A stretch of 64,000 bases of DNA from UBA822 sp965249775 (lineage in GTDB: Bacteria; Gemmatimonadota; Gemmatimonadetes; Longimicrobiales; Gaopeijiaceae): NCBI GenBank assembly GCA_965249775.1, contig OZ252253.1, forward strand, positions 1,178,001-1,242,000. The letters run 5' to 3'. Positions 19,455 to 27,903 of the stretch are shown piece after piece; positions within the stretch are counted from its first letter, which is position 1, and each line of letters opens with the position of its first letter. The position numbers and the translations under genes were made by a program. A model generated the notes under the pieces. The model did not search any database and had not been told where the DNA came from. It was given only the letters and a program-made list of their open reading frames with translations.

Positions 19455-19960
19455 GCTGGATCCGCCGGCGTCGCGGGGATCGGATGCCCGGTGGCCTCGT
19501 CGCGGAGGAGCTCCACCACGTGTACAAGAAGCCGCTCGATCACTTTGAGGCCGTCTCGGACGCCGCCGGGGCTCCCGGGAAGGTTGGCCACGAAGGTACG
19601 GCCGCGGGACCCGGCGAGTCCTCTCGACAACACCGCGGTCGGAGTCTCGGGCAACCCCTCTCTTCGCATGGCGTCCGCCAAGCCGGGCGCCTCCTTGTCC
19701 AGCACGTTTCTCGTGGCCTCAGGGGTCACATCACGCGGGGAAAAGCCTGTGCCCCCGGTGGTCAGTACGACATCGACATCCCCGGAATCGGCCCACTCCA
19801 CGAGCTGCGAAGTGATCTGATCCGCCTCATCGGGTACCACGCCTCGATGCGTCAGCACGTATTCCTGCCCTTCGCACCACTGTGCGATCAGGTCGCCGCT
19901 CCGATCCTCCCGCTCGCCGGAAAAGCAGCCGTCGCTTACCGTTAGAACCGCTAGCCGCAT
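19451..19960 (-). CDS. mog: Molybdopterin adenylyltransferase MogA/MoaB family
   Basis: A 169-residue protein from the ATG at 19960, where the family begins (MRLAVLTVSDGCFSGEREDRSG). The open frame runs upstream to 20104 but would overlap gcvT and lacks homology there. The hallmark TTGGTGFSPRDVTPEAT and the NLPGSPGGVRDGL loop mark the MoCF_biosynth fold that adenylylates molybdopterin before molybdate insertion. No other moa or moe genes are nearby, and it is coupled to a sigma-54 activator instead, which is uncommon. Confidence 0.9.
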   Translation of the reverse strand: MRLAVLTVSDGCFSGEREDRSGDLIAQWCEGQEYVLTHRGVVPDEADQITSQLVEWADSGDVDVVLTTGGTGFSPRDVTPEATRNVLDKEAPGLADAMRREGLPETPTAVLSRGLAGSRGRTFVANLPGSPGGVRDGLKVIERLLVHVVELLRDEATGHPIPATPADPA

Positions 19961-20003
19961 AGTAAAGACCTGTTGAAGTCCAGTACGCCCGAGGTGCCCC
20001 GAG

Positions 20004-21113
20004 TCACCGTCGAACCGAGCCTTCGGTATAGAACGGCAGCCGGACGACCACGCCAGGAACCACCTTATCGCGTATGCGAACCCCGACTTCCGTGTCCGGG
20101 GCAACCAATCCGGCGGGCACGTACCCTAGCGCGATGCCGTAACCGAGACTGGGACTCACCGTTCCGCTGGTAACGGATCCAACCTCGTGCCCATTATGGA
20201 CGATGGGATATCCGGGCCGCGGAAAGCCCCGCTCCATCAGCCGGACCCCGACCAATCTGTCGTATCCGCCCTCTTCCTTTTGGCGAACCAACGCGTCCCG
20301 CCCGGAAAAATCTCCCTTATCCAATTTCACCAGCCATCCAAGCCGACCCGCCAAGGGCGTGTGGTCCTCGTCGAGCTCGTTACCGTACAGGGCGAAACCC
20401 ACCTCGAGCCGCAAGGAGTCCCGGGCCCCGAGTCCGCACGGAAGTAGGCCGGCCCCCTTCCCCTGCTCGAACAGGGCGCTCCATACCGCAACCGTGTCCT
20501 CGTCAGTTATGTACAGCTCGAAGCCATCCTCCCCCGTGTATCCGGTCCGGCTGATGGTTGCGGGACACCCCGCGACCGTCCCTTCCGCAAAGTGGTAGTA
20601 CGCGACTTCGTCCAGATTCACATCAGCCAGGGGATCGAGGATCTCCTGGGCACGGGGCCCCTGGAGAGCCAGGAGGGCTGTTTCGTCCGAGCGATCCTCC
20701 AGGGTCACCGCGAGTCCCTCCGCATGCTCTACGAGCCAGGCCCAGTCCTGGGCTCGTCGGGAAGCGTTCACCACCAACATGTAGTGATCGGCCATGCGGT
20801 AGACGACGACATCGTCGCGGACACCTCCATCCTCCCCGCACATGGCCGAGTACTGGCACTGGCCCAACGCCAGGCTCGCCGCGTCGTTCACGCTCACGAG
20901 CTGCACCAGATCGGTGGCTTGGGGGCCACGAACCAGGAACTCACCCATGTGAGACACGTCGAAAAGGCCGGCCACCGCGCGGACCGCCTGGTGCTCCGCT
21001 GTGATCCCGGTCGGGTACTGGACCGGCATCTCGTACTCGGCGAACGGCACCATCTTGGCCCCAAGACGGAGATGGACATCATGAAGGGGAGTCTTCTTGA
21101 GCGTGTCGTTCAT
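20004..21113 (-). CDS. gcvT: Glycine cleavage system T protein (aminomethyltransferase)
   Basis: A 369-residue folate-dependent enzyme. N-terminal features are KTPLHDVHLRLGAKMVPFA, FDVSHMGE and the GGVRDDVVVYR segment containing the catalytic Asp (Asp100/101). The C-terminal barrel has YTGEDGFELYI and GLGARDSLRLEVGF. It transfers the methylene group of aminomethyl-H-protein to tetrahydrofolate and releases ammonia. gcvH and gcvP are not in the window. It lies downstream of hslU on the same strand, 107 bases apart. I looked for a glycine riboswitch in that gap and saw none. Confidence 0.95.
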   Translation of the reverse strand: MNDTLKKTPLHDVHLRLGAKMVPFAEYEMPVQYPTGITAEHQAVRAVAGLFDVSHMGEFLVRGPQATDLVQLVSVNDAASLALGQCQYSAMCGEDGGVRDDVVVYRMADHYMLVVNASRRAQDWAWLVEHAEGLAVTLEDRSDETALLALQGPRAQEILDPLADVNLDEVAYYHFAEGTVAGCPATISRTGYTGEDGFELYITDEDTVAVWSALFEQGKGAGLLPCGLGARDSLRLEVGFALYGNELDEDHTPLAGRLGWLVKLDKGDFSGRDALVRQKEEGGYDRLVGVRLMERGFPRPGYPIVHNGHEVGSVTSGTVSPSLGYGIALGYVPAGLVAPDTEVGVRIRDKVVPGVVVRLPFYTEGSVRR

Positions 21114-21220
21114 TGGAGAGAAAAACTACCACGCCGCATGTTTCATCGGTAGGGGGAGTACGCCATTCTGGCAGATTTCAGGGCTGAAGGACGTTGAAGA
21201 CGTGGCGGGTCGCGCAGAGG

Positions 21221-22792
21221 CTACAGGATGTAGCGCCTCAGGTCGGCGTCGTCCACGATCGCCGAGAGGTTGTCCCGAACGAAGTCACGATCCACGACGA
21301 TCTCGCGAAGGCCGTCCTCAGGGAGTCCATAGAGCACCGACTCCAGCAGTGTCGTGAGCACCGTCTGTAACCGGCGAGCCCCGATATTCTCCATCTGGTC
21401 GTTCAAGACAGCCGCGAGTCTAGCCACCTCCGCAATCCCCTCGATAGTGAAATCGAGGGTCGCGCCCTCAGTATCCACCAACGCGCTGTACTGATGAACC
21501 AGCGCATTCTTCGGCTCCTGAAGAATTCGGACGAAGTCCTCCTCGCCCAGGCTTTTGAGCTCGACCCGAATCGGGAACCGTCCTTGGAGCTCGGGGATCA
21601 TGTCGCTGGGCTTGGCCACATGGAACGCCCCCGCCGCGACGAAGAGCACGTGATCCGTCCGTACGAGCCCGTATTTGGTCTGGACCGTCGAGCCCTCGAC
21701 GATCGGAAGAATGTCGCGTTGCACGCCCTCTCGGCTCACATCGGGCCCTGCCCTGGTCCCACTCCGCTCTCCGACGATCTTGTCGATCTCGTCCAGAAAG
21801 ACGATCCCCATGTCTTCCGCCCGAATGAGGGCCTCGTTGACGACCTCGTCCATGTCGATCAGACGGTCCATTTCGTCCTGGACCAGGATCCTCCGGGCTT
21901 CTCCGACGGATACCGTACGCCGCTTCTTCCGCTTGGGAAGCATATCCTGGAGCATTTCTGTAAAGTTGTGATCCATCCCTTCCATGCCCCCACCCATGGG
22001 CAACACCATACCCTCGATCGACGCCGTCTGAGACACCTCGATCTCGACCTCGCGTTCTTCCAGCTTTCCATCTCGAAGGAGGCCACGGAGCTTCTCCCTC
22101 GTTCGCTCACGGCGTCTCTCGATGGCTTCGTCGGCCTCCCCGCCCGCATCCCTCGCCTCCACACCCTCAGTGCCCACAACGAAGACGTGAGGGCGTCCCT
22201 CGCTGCTCTCCTGAGGTGCTGGACGTGCTGGACGCCCAACGGCGGGGCTCGCCACCGGGGTTGGGAGCAGAAGGTCCAGAAGCCGCTCTGCGGTCCTCTC
22301 GTCCGCCAGCTCCTCGACATCCTCCTCGCGCTCGGCGCGAACCATGTTGACGGCCACATCCACCAAATCCCGGATCATCGACTCCACGTCCCGCCCCACG
22401 TAGCCGACCTCGGTGTACTTCGACGCCTCGACCTTCACGAACGGAGCCCCCGCCAGACGGGCAAGCCTACGCGCGATCTCAGTCTTCCCGACCCCTGTGG
22501 GACCGATCAGGATGAGGTTGTTCGGGAGGATCTCCTCCCGAAGCTCTTCTTCCACTCGCTGCCGGCGCCAACGGTTTCGGAGCGCGATGGCCACGGCCTT
22601 CTTGGCTTCATCCTGGCCCACGATGTACTTGTCCAGCTCGGCGACGATCTGGCGAGGTGTGAGCTGATCCGCCCATTCCTCGTCGGACGCGTCGAGCCCG
22701 CCCGACGGATCGGCACCATCGGATGGATCGGACGTATCGGGTGCATGGGGCGCATCCGCGTCGGGTATTAGCTCACGTTCCGTCTCTTCCAT
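21221..22792 (-). CDS. hslU: HslU ATPase subunit of the HslUV protease
   Basis: A 523-residue AAA+ unfoldase. The start is the ATG at 22792, two bases past the hslV stop; the longer frame to 22993 merely overlaps hslV. After an unusual acidic Asp/Ser/Pro-rich N-terminal tail of about 40 residues comes the family start LTPRQIVAELDKYIVGQDEAKKAVAIALRNR. Walker A is GPTGVGKTE and Walker B IVFLDEIDKIV; the I-domain lies between them, and the C-terminus ends in RRYIL, the tail that activates HslV. It unfolds substrates for HslV in the cytoplasm. Confidence 0.97.
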   Translation of the reverse strand: MEETERELIPDADAPHAPDTSDPSDGADPSGGLDASDEEWADQLTPRQIVAELDKYIVGQDEAKKAVAIALRNRWRRQRVEEELREEILPNNLILIGPTGVGKTEIARRLARLAGAPFVKVEASKYTEVGYVGRDVESMIRDLVDVAVNMVRAEREEDVEELADERTAERLLDLLLPTPVASPAVGRPARPAPQESSEGRPHVFVVGTEGVEARDAGGEADEAIERRRERTREKLRGLLRDGKLEEREVEIEVSQTASIEGMVLPMGGGMEGMDHNFTEMLQDMLPKRKKRRTVSVGEARRILVQDEMDRLIDMDEVVNEALIRAEDMGIVFLDEIDKIVGERSGTRAGPDVSREGVQRDILPIVEGSTVQTKYGLVRTDHVLFVAAGAFHVAKPSDMIPELQGRFPIRVELKSLGEEDFVRILQEPKNALVHQYSALVDTEGATLDFTIEGIAEVARLAAVLNDQMENIGARRLQTVLTTLLESVLYGLPEDGLREIVVDRDFVRDNLSAIVDDADLRRYIL

Positions 22793-22793
22793 G

Positions 22794-23348
22794 CTACTCC
22801 AACTCCAGAACCGTAATGTCTTGGTTCGTGTAGATGCAGATCTCACCGGCGATCTCGAGGGAGCGGCGCACCGTGTCTTTCGCGGACAGCTCCGAATGGG
22901 CAAGCAGCGCACGAGCCGCCGCCATCGCGTAGGAGCCACCCGAGCCGATGGCCAGCACATCATCGTCCGGTTCGATGACCTCGCCCTCTCCACTGACCAG
23001 AAAAAGGTGTTCTCGATCGGCCACCAGAAGCAGAGCGTTGAGTCTCCTCAAATAACGGTCCATTCGCCAGTCCTTGGCGAGCTCGACCACGGCCTTGGTA
23101 AGGTTCTTCGGAAACCGCTCCAGCTTCTCCTCCAGCTTCTCGAAGAGCGTGAATGCATCGGCGACCGCGCCCGCAAAACCGACGAGCACATCCCCTTCCC
23201 TGAGCGTTCTCACCTTCTGGGCGGTGTTCTTCACGACCGCGTCACCCATGGTCACCTGGCCGTCGCCCGCAAGCGCTACCTGGCCGTTGCGGCGTACGGC
23301 CACAATGGTCGTGGCGCGAATGTCCGGTCTGTCGACTGCGTTCGTCAT
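22794..23348 (-). CDS. hslV: HslV peptidase subunit of the HslUV protease
   Basis: A 184-residue N-terminal-nucleophile threonine peptidase. I choose the ATG at 23348 because AAGGGA sits eight bases upstream. The nucleophile Thr lies in ATTIVAVRRNGQVALAGDGQVT, preceded by about 12 residues that must be removed to free the active Thr; E. coli HslV needs only Met removal. GFAGAVADAFTLFE and IGSGGSYAMAAARAL are conserved core motifs. Twelve subunits form the double ring capped by HslU. In Bacillus the gene follows xerC directly; here xerC is 21 kb away. Confidence 0.97.
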   Translation of the reverse strand: MTNAVDRPDIRATTIVAVRRNGQVALAGDGQVTMGDAVVKNTAQKVRTLREGDVLVGFAGAVADAFTLFEKLEEKLERFPKNLTKAVVELAKDWRMDRYLRRLNALLLVADREHLFLVSGEGEVIEPDDDVLAIGSGGSYAMAAARALLAHSELSAKDTVRRSLEIAGEICIYTNQDITVLELE

Positions 23349-23754
23349 TCGGTTCCCTTCAGAAGGCAGCCCCAACGCTACTCCCTGGGGTTCTTACGAT
23401 ACAGCAACACCGTGACGGCACCAAGCGGCCAGCGGAGTCCCGGTTGTCCCTAGGGTAACGATGAGGGTCCACGAGTCGCGATGGGCGGATCTGACCCAGC
23501 CCGGGCCGCCCGCGCCTGGTGCTCAATTCCGCCCAGGGCTTCCACTTCTGTAAGTGGGCCTGGGTAGACTCGAACTACCGACCTCATGCTTATCAGGTGC
23601 CTGAGTAGGGGGCAGAATCACGGCAGGATGACGGAAAAACGCAGGATGACGGAAAAACCTAGATGGATCGCGCGAGTTGCCGCTTTCGCGATTCTTCGAT
23701 GTTGTGATCTGCCGGGTTCAATCGACAGGACAACCGACAGGACCCTGAGATCTT
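23349..23754. other. 406-base gap with tRNA scar, hairpin and tandem repeat
   Basis: No coding sequence is supported. It holds the tRNA-Ile fragment (23555-23596), a strong hairpin at 23532-23564 (CCCAGG...CCACTT ctgt AAGTGG.CCTGGG) overlapping the fragment's 3' end, and an exact 18-base tandem duplication at 23623-23640 and 23641-23658. This is the left edge of the accessory block. Confidence 0.6.
23555..23596 (-). repeat. 3' fragment of tRNA-Ile(GAU), likely attachment-site remnant
   Basis: Read on the minus strand, it starts at the anticodon loop CTGATAA (anticodon GAU), continues with 3' stem GCATG and AGGTC, then a perfect T-arm GGTAG TTCGAGT CTACC and acceptor half CAGGCCC plus discriminator A. 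Nothing upstream pairs with the anticodon stem and no D-arm or 5' acceptor strand exists, so the tRNA is truncated. Fragments running from anticodon loop to 3' end are the classic product of tyrosine-integrase insertion into a tRNA gene. Confidence 0.7.
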
Positions 23755-24717
23755 CTATTCTCGCACGTTCACGGTCACGAACTCATCCGTGGACAATTGG
23801 CCGTCGTTGGCCCGCACTCGCAGCCGGTATTCCCCTGGCTCGGTGAAAGTGATCCTGGACGTGGCGGTGCCGTTCTCGACTTCGGCGAAGTACGGCTCCG
23901 TCGTGATGTTCGCCGGTCCACGCCAGACCTCATAGGAGACGCTGGCCACACCTCTCGGCCGAATCTGCCGCGGCCTTTCATGCTGCGGGATGTTCACCGG
24001 AATCTCCAGGGCGTCCCCAGGCTGGTTCAGAAGCGGCGGCCGGGACTGGGTGCCTACGAACGGCTGCGGGTCCGTGTCGTCGGCCTGGTCTGGGTCGTCA
24101 GCCTGGTCTTGGTCGACGGGCCTCGGCTCCGGCTTCCCGTCGTCGCTTACCATGGCCGTCACCGACAGGGTGGCCGGCAGGGTCACGGAGAAGGGTGAGT
24201 CGGCGAAGGTCACCTCGGGGGCCCTGTTCGGCTCCTCATCTTCCGCTCGGCTGCGGCGGATCCCGGTGGTTAGCCCGGTCGAATTCTCCAGGATCTCCCA
24301 CTTATGATGGAGCCAGCCGATGGCCCGCAAGGTTTCGCCGCGGGCGGTGAGCGACCAGATCAGATTCTGGTCGCCGAAGTCCGAAGGAACGGTCACGGTG
24401 AAGATGCGCCGGTTCGAACGGACGTGGAAGAAGGCGGGCTGTCCTTGGTCGGGACGGCCGGGCTCGATTCGGTTGTCCGGCCCGATCGGAACGTGCACCT
24501 CCTCCACGTAGTTTCGGTTGAGGTAGCCGAAGTGCATGTCGAACGTGCCATCGGCGTTCCTCGACCATCCGTCGAACACCGGCTGTACGGTCTGACCCCG
24601 GTCGTACTTCAACTGATAGGGGAGATGGTCGAGCTGTGCCGTGACGTCGCCGGGCGAGCCGGCCAGAAGTGCGAACCCGAGGACGGGCGTCAAGATCTTC
24701 GAAAGGTGGCTGGACAT
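23755..24717 (-). CDS. Secreted Ig-like partner protein, module copy 2
   Basis: From the ATG at 24717 the product is 320 residues with a signal peptide (LTPVLGFALLAGSPGDVTAQ). Residues about 30-170 carry a conserved block with GQTVQPVFDGWSRN.DG, MHFGYLNRNYVEE, the DQGQPAFF segment and TVTVPSDFGDQNLIWSL. The C-terminal part contains an Ig/cadherin-like sandwich ending VASVSYEVWRGPANI...TFTEPGEYRLRVRANDGQLSTDEFVTVNV. The protein at 26935-27903 has the same architecture (322 residues). An acidic Asp/Gln-rich insert near residue 230 is specific to this copy. It lies 149 bases after its heme/copper partner gene. The family has no name I know; binding or scaffolding of the partner enzyme is an inference. 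Confidence 0.75.
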   Translation of the reverse strand: MSSHLSKILTPVLGFALLAGSPGDVTAQLDHLPYQLKYDRGQTVQPVFDGWSRNADGTFDMHFGYLNRNYVEEVHVPIGPDNRIEPGRPDQGQPAFFHVRSNRRIFTVTVPSDFGDQNLIWSLTARGETLRAIGWLHHKWEILENSTGLTTGIRRSRAEDEEPNRAPEVTFADSPFSVTLPATLSVTAMVSDDGKPEPRPVDQDQADDPDQADDTDPQPFVGTQSRPPLLNQPGDALEIPVNIPQHERPRQIRPRGVASVSYEVWRGPANITTEPYFAEVENGTATSRITFTEPGEYRLRVRANDGQLSTDEFVTVNVRE

Positions 24718-24866
24718 CGTGCTTATCTCATGAGAGTGCATGGCCCGCGAGCGCGATTCACACGCGGGCACGAACCTTGACCAACGGAGTCCTCCCGAGT
24801 GGCCCTCGGGGGCACCAGGCACCTCCGAGGGCCTCCGGAACATGGTGAACGCAGGGGTGTGGGCGC

Positions 24867-26225
24867 TCAGTTGACCGGAGTCGCATTGGCGATGGCCTTC
24901 CCTTCCTCGCTCTTCTGCTTGCGCGCCTCCAGCTCTTCCTCGTACTCCTCGTCCGTCAACTCGACCCAGCCGATCCACGAGAAGGACATCTCGTCGATCG
25001 TCCTCTGACCGTCCCCTCTCCAGTTGTTCGGATCGTGGTTACCGGGATTATTCTCGGTATTGTCGAAGTAGCTGATGATGTGGGCCACCGTCCCCTTCGG
25101 CACGAGCGGAGCCACGTCGTCGACGTAGTTGTAGATCGTGTGCCAGTTGTAGTCCCAGCGAGCGCAGCTCAACGTCTCGGTCCTCGCCGACGCGCCGCCC
25201 GACGGATAGATCAATTCAATGCACTGATACGTGCCCAGGGCGTGCATGTGCGGCTGCCAGGCGGTGATCTTGGCGTTCTCGTGGAAATAGACGTACCCGT
25301 CGGTCCGCGTCACCTGGTTGGGTGGAAGGTCGATCTCGGCGCTGCGCTGCCCGAGCTGCTTCGTCCAGCGACGATGCTCCGGCTCATAGCCCTCCGGATG
25401 AAGCACGATCCCGAGCTCGAACTTCGCGTTCACTTCCTCCCCGATCGGATGCATGTGATAGGAGAGTCGGATCCTGGTTCCCCCGGGCAGGAGGACGCCG
25501 GCGTCGTCCGGATAGAACTCCGCTCTCTTTCCGGAAGCGTACTCGACCAGGAACTGCTCGCTCGTACCCCCGGTGCCAGGCCCGTCCGCGTACGAGAGGG
25601 CGTGATGCACCACCATGCGAGACTCCGCATCGACCGGCCGGCTCTGGATCTGCTTGATGTACCGGTCCTCTTCGAGCTCGATCGGCTCGCTGTAGATGTT
25701 ACCGTAGTTGTCGGGACCGCTGGCGGGGACGGTGTATTCCCATTTGACCACGATGTCCGGCTCGTCGATCTCCCACGTGGTCAGGTCCGTGAACTCGGGC
25801 GGCTCCGGAAGATCCGCCGGATTGCCGAGCGGCGCGCCGTTGTCGACCCAGGACACCACCGTCGCGATCTCCTCTTCGGTCAGAGAGCGATCCGCCTTGA
25901 ACTCTTGGATGCCGATGTTGGGATCGATGTGCCACGGCGGCATCAGGCGGTTGGCCACCCTCGTCCGGATCAGGCGAGCCCGCGCTTGGACCTCCTCGTA
26001 GGTCGTCAGCGGCATCGGCCCCACGCCGCCCTCCCGGTGACACACGACGCAGTTTTCGTTGATGATCGTCGCCACGTCTCCGGCGTAGGTCACCGCTTGT
26101 CCTTGGGAGGAGGCCAACGTGGCCTGGGCGGACGCCAGGGCGGGGGTCGCGGAGGCAGCGATTGCAAACGCGAGGGTCACGATGGCGGCCCTCGCCGGGA
26201 ACCTGGGCCTCTGAACACCGGACAT
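24867..26225 (-). CDS. Secreted c-type heme plus copper type II monooxygenase-like protein, copy 2
   Basis: From the ATG at 26225 (AAGGAGGAG six bases upstream) it is 452 residues with an Ala-rich signal peptide. A cytochrome c domain binds one heme through C59-x-x-C62-H63 (ENCVVCHREGG), with MPPWH as a conserved follow-up. The C-terminal domain follows the peptidylglycine/dopamine monooxygenase-like copper pattern: H207-H208, H257-x-H259 (YHMHP), H326-x-H328 (QPHMHALG) and a late Met near 413. Such proteins are abundant in Acidobacteria and Gemmatimonadota but largely uncharacterised. Inferred role: periplasmic hydroxylation using electrons passed through the attached heme. Paralogue of 27900-29345. 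Confidence 0.8.
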   Translation of the reverse strand: MSGVQRPRFPARAAIVTLAFAIAASATPALASAQATLASSQGQAVTYAGDVATIINENCVVCHREGGVGPMPLTTYEEVQARARLIRTRVANRLMPPWHIDPNIGIQEFKADRSLTEEEIATVVSWVDNGAPLGNPADLPEPPEFTDLTTWEIDEPDIVVKWEYTVPASGPDNYGNIYSEPIELEEDRYIKQIQSRPVDAESRMVVHHALSYADGPGTGGTSEQFLVEYASGKRAEFYPDDAGVLLPGGTRIRLSYHMHPIGEEVNAKFELGIVLHPEGYEPEHRRWTKQLGQRSAEIDLPPNQVTRTDGYVYFHENAKITAWQPHMHALGTYQCIELIYPSGGASARTETLSCARWDYNWHTIYNYVDDVAPLVPKGTVAHIISYFDNTENNPGNHDPNNWRGDGQRTIDEMSFSWIGWVELTDEEYEEELEARKQKSEEGKAIANATPVN

Positions 26226-26381
26226 ACGGCTCCTCCTTCGGGATGTGAGCGCTCGACTCGTGGCCAAACCAGATGGCACGTGTACGGAGCCCGCTGCCGC
26301 CCTGCGGGCGAGTCTCCGACGACACAAAAAGAGCGACCTAGTCATACCGTCCACTGTAGATTGAAATTACAGCGGGATCGT

Positions 26382-26537
26382 TCAAGAAGCGAACCTGCGC
26401 AGGTACAGGCCACCGGAGCCCACGACACCGGCCCGGCTCTCCCGCTCTCGGTCGATAGGTCGACTCAATTCAACCCGCTCGATGCGGTAGCGGCCCTCTA
26501 GGGCTGTGTTCAGGCGGGTGATGGCGTCGCCGGACAT
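26382..26537 (-). pseudogene. 5' remnant of a Ser/Thr protein kinase gene
   Basis: The ATG at 26537 is preceded by GAGG. The first 21 residues (MSGDAITRLNTALEGRYRIE...) match the start of the PknB-type kinases very common in Gemmatimonadota, which continue RELGRGGMATVYLA. Here the similarity breaks off right after the Ile-Glu-Arg of that start and the frame stops after 51 codons. No kinase domain follows on any strand, so it appears to be a truncated relic. The match is short, so confidence is limited. Confidence 0.45.
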
Positions 26538-26797
26538 ACATACCTCGCGGCTACTTGAGCATATCCGTGACACTACAATGCCGTGGCCTTATTGCACTGC
26601 CCGTGGCCCGGTTGTCAGACACAAGTCTGCCGCTGTGAGCCGGAGAGCAGATGTGCCGCTCATGCTCATGCAGCGTGAGGTATGAGATAGCGCCGGGCAC
26701 CACGGCAAGCTTGGGGAGGAGCGGCCCTACGCTCGATACGGTCTCGCTGGAGTGAGGCTTTCGGTGAGCCCCCCCCTGTAGCGCCCAAACTCACACA

Positions 26798-26886
26798 CCC
26801 CGAGGCCCCTACGCCCTCACGGAGACGGTCCGCCGCGAAGCGGTGGAGCGAAGCGTCGGCGGAGTGAGGGCGTAGGGGCTTCGGGG
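26798..26886. repeat. 89-bp palindromic repeat, copy 1
   Basis: Arms 26798-26820 and 26864-26886 are 23-base inverted copies with one mismatch (CCCCGAGGCCCCTACGCCCT outermost). The middle holds a second palindrome, CCGCCGCGAAGCGG, and a GTCGGCGG segment. It differs from copy 2 (29406-29494) at only three of 89 positions. It lies 48 bases beyond the stop of the copy-1 Ig-like gene. Confidence 0.9.
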
Positions 26887-26934
26887 CGCCAGGCAGCTTC
26901 AGGGCGCGAGGCAGGCAGTCGCGTCCGGGGCTTT

Positions 26935-27903
26935 TCAGGGAGCCAGTGGAGCCACGTGAACGATCACATCGTGGTCCACCTGCAGCCCGCCGTCGTCGAC
27001 TTTACCGCGAAGCACGTAGGTCCCGGGCTCGTGGAAGGTGACTCGTGCGACCCACGATCCGTCCTCCGGCTGCTCCGGATGGACCCAGCCGTGGGCCCAG
27101 GGGGAGCTGTAGGGGCGGGTGTCCTCCCACACCTTGATCTGCGGTGGATCAAACGTAACCTCCCCCGGCCCACGGTAAACGAACCAAGAGACGTGCAACC
27201 CGTTTACCTTGCCGGGCACGATCAAGGAGGGCTCTCCAACCCTCGCCAGGTCTTCCGGACTCGCGAGTGGTAGCCGTACGCCGGCGCGGGGAAGACTAAA
27301 ACCACGCCTGCTGGGGATACCGTCGTCGCTTGCTCTAACCGCTAGCGTCACCGGCTCGCCCGCTCGAACCCACCGCTCCGTCTCCCCTTCCAACTCCGAA
27401 ACCGGAGGGGTATTTGCCCGTATCTCGGCGGTGGTGGCGCCGTTGCCGATGCTCCCGTTCTCCGACATGATCACGATGTTGTCGACGAAAAAATCGGGCG
27501 AGATCACTCCTTCCGCCGTGAGCGTCTCCCCTTTGGTCCGGAGGGTCCAGACCAAACGCTCGTCCTCACCGAAGTTCGCCGGCACGTGGACTCGGAAGAC
27601 GAGTCGGTTGCGGCGGGGCAGGAAGTGGGTCGGTTGCCCCTGATCTGCCGGACCCGGAGAGAAGAAGTTGTCCTGCCCGACCGGGATGTTGAACTCCTCC
27701 TCCCAGTTCCGGTTCAAGTATCCGAATAGCAGGTTGTAGGAACCGTCCGGGTTTTGCTCCCAGCCCTCGAAGGCGGGCTGCATCGTCTGCCCACTCGAAT
27801 ACGTGAGCACCTGGGCATCGGCTCCCCGCGGGATCAGGATCGTGACCAGTGCGAAAAACCATGCGCCCCCGGTCGACTTGAGAGAGAGATTTCGTCTGCT
27901 CAT
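26935..27903 (-). CDS. Secreted Ig-like partner protein, module copy 1
   Basis: A 322-residue protein with a signal peptide ending in ADAQ. It shares the block GQTMQPAFEGWEQNPDGS, LLFGYLNRNWEEE, DQGQPTHF and HVPANFGEDERLVWTL with 23755-24717, and a C-terminal Ig-like sandwich (HVSWFVYRGPGEVTF then FHEPGTYVLRGKVDDGGL). Its ATG overlaps the stop of the upstream heme/copper gene (ATGA), so the two are translationally coupled, which argues for stoichiometric production. No catalytic residues are evident. Likely a periplasmic or surface partner; the precise role is unknown. Confidence 0.78.
   Translation of the reverse strand: MSRRNLSLKSTGGAWFFALVTILIPRGADAQVLTYSSGQTMQPAFEGWEQNPDGSYNLLFGYLNRNWEEEFNIPVGQDNFFSPGPADQGQPTHFLPRRNRLVFRVHVPANFGEDERLVWTLRTKGETLTAEGVISPDFFVDNIVIMSENGSIGNGATTAEIRANTPPVSELEGETERWVRAGEPVTLAVRASDDGIPSRRGFSLPRAGVRLPLASPEDLARVGEPSLIVPGKVNGLHVSWFVYRGPGEVTFDPPQIKVWEDTRPYSSPWAHGWVHPEQPEDGSWVARVTFHEPGTYVLRGKVDDGGLQVDHDVIVHVAPLAP

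Larger units (their letters stand above)
26226..26934. other. 709-base gap between the two heme/copper modules
   Basis: It holds a probable kinase 5' relic (26382-26537), the first 89-bp palindrome (26798-26886) and otherwise sequence in which I find no gene, RNA or clear promoter. Confidence 0.5.

Noticed and set aside
21114..21220. Possible glycine riboswitch upstream of gcvT
   Set aside because: I found none of the conserved glycine-aptamer core; the gap looks unstructured.
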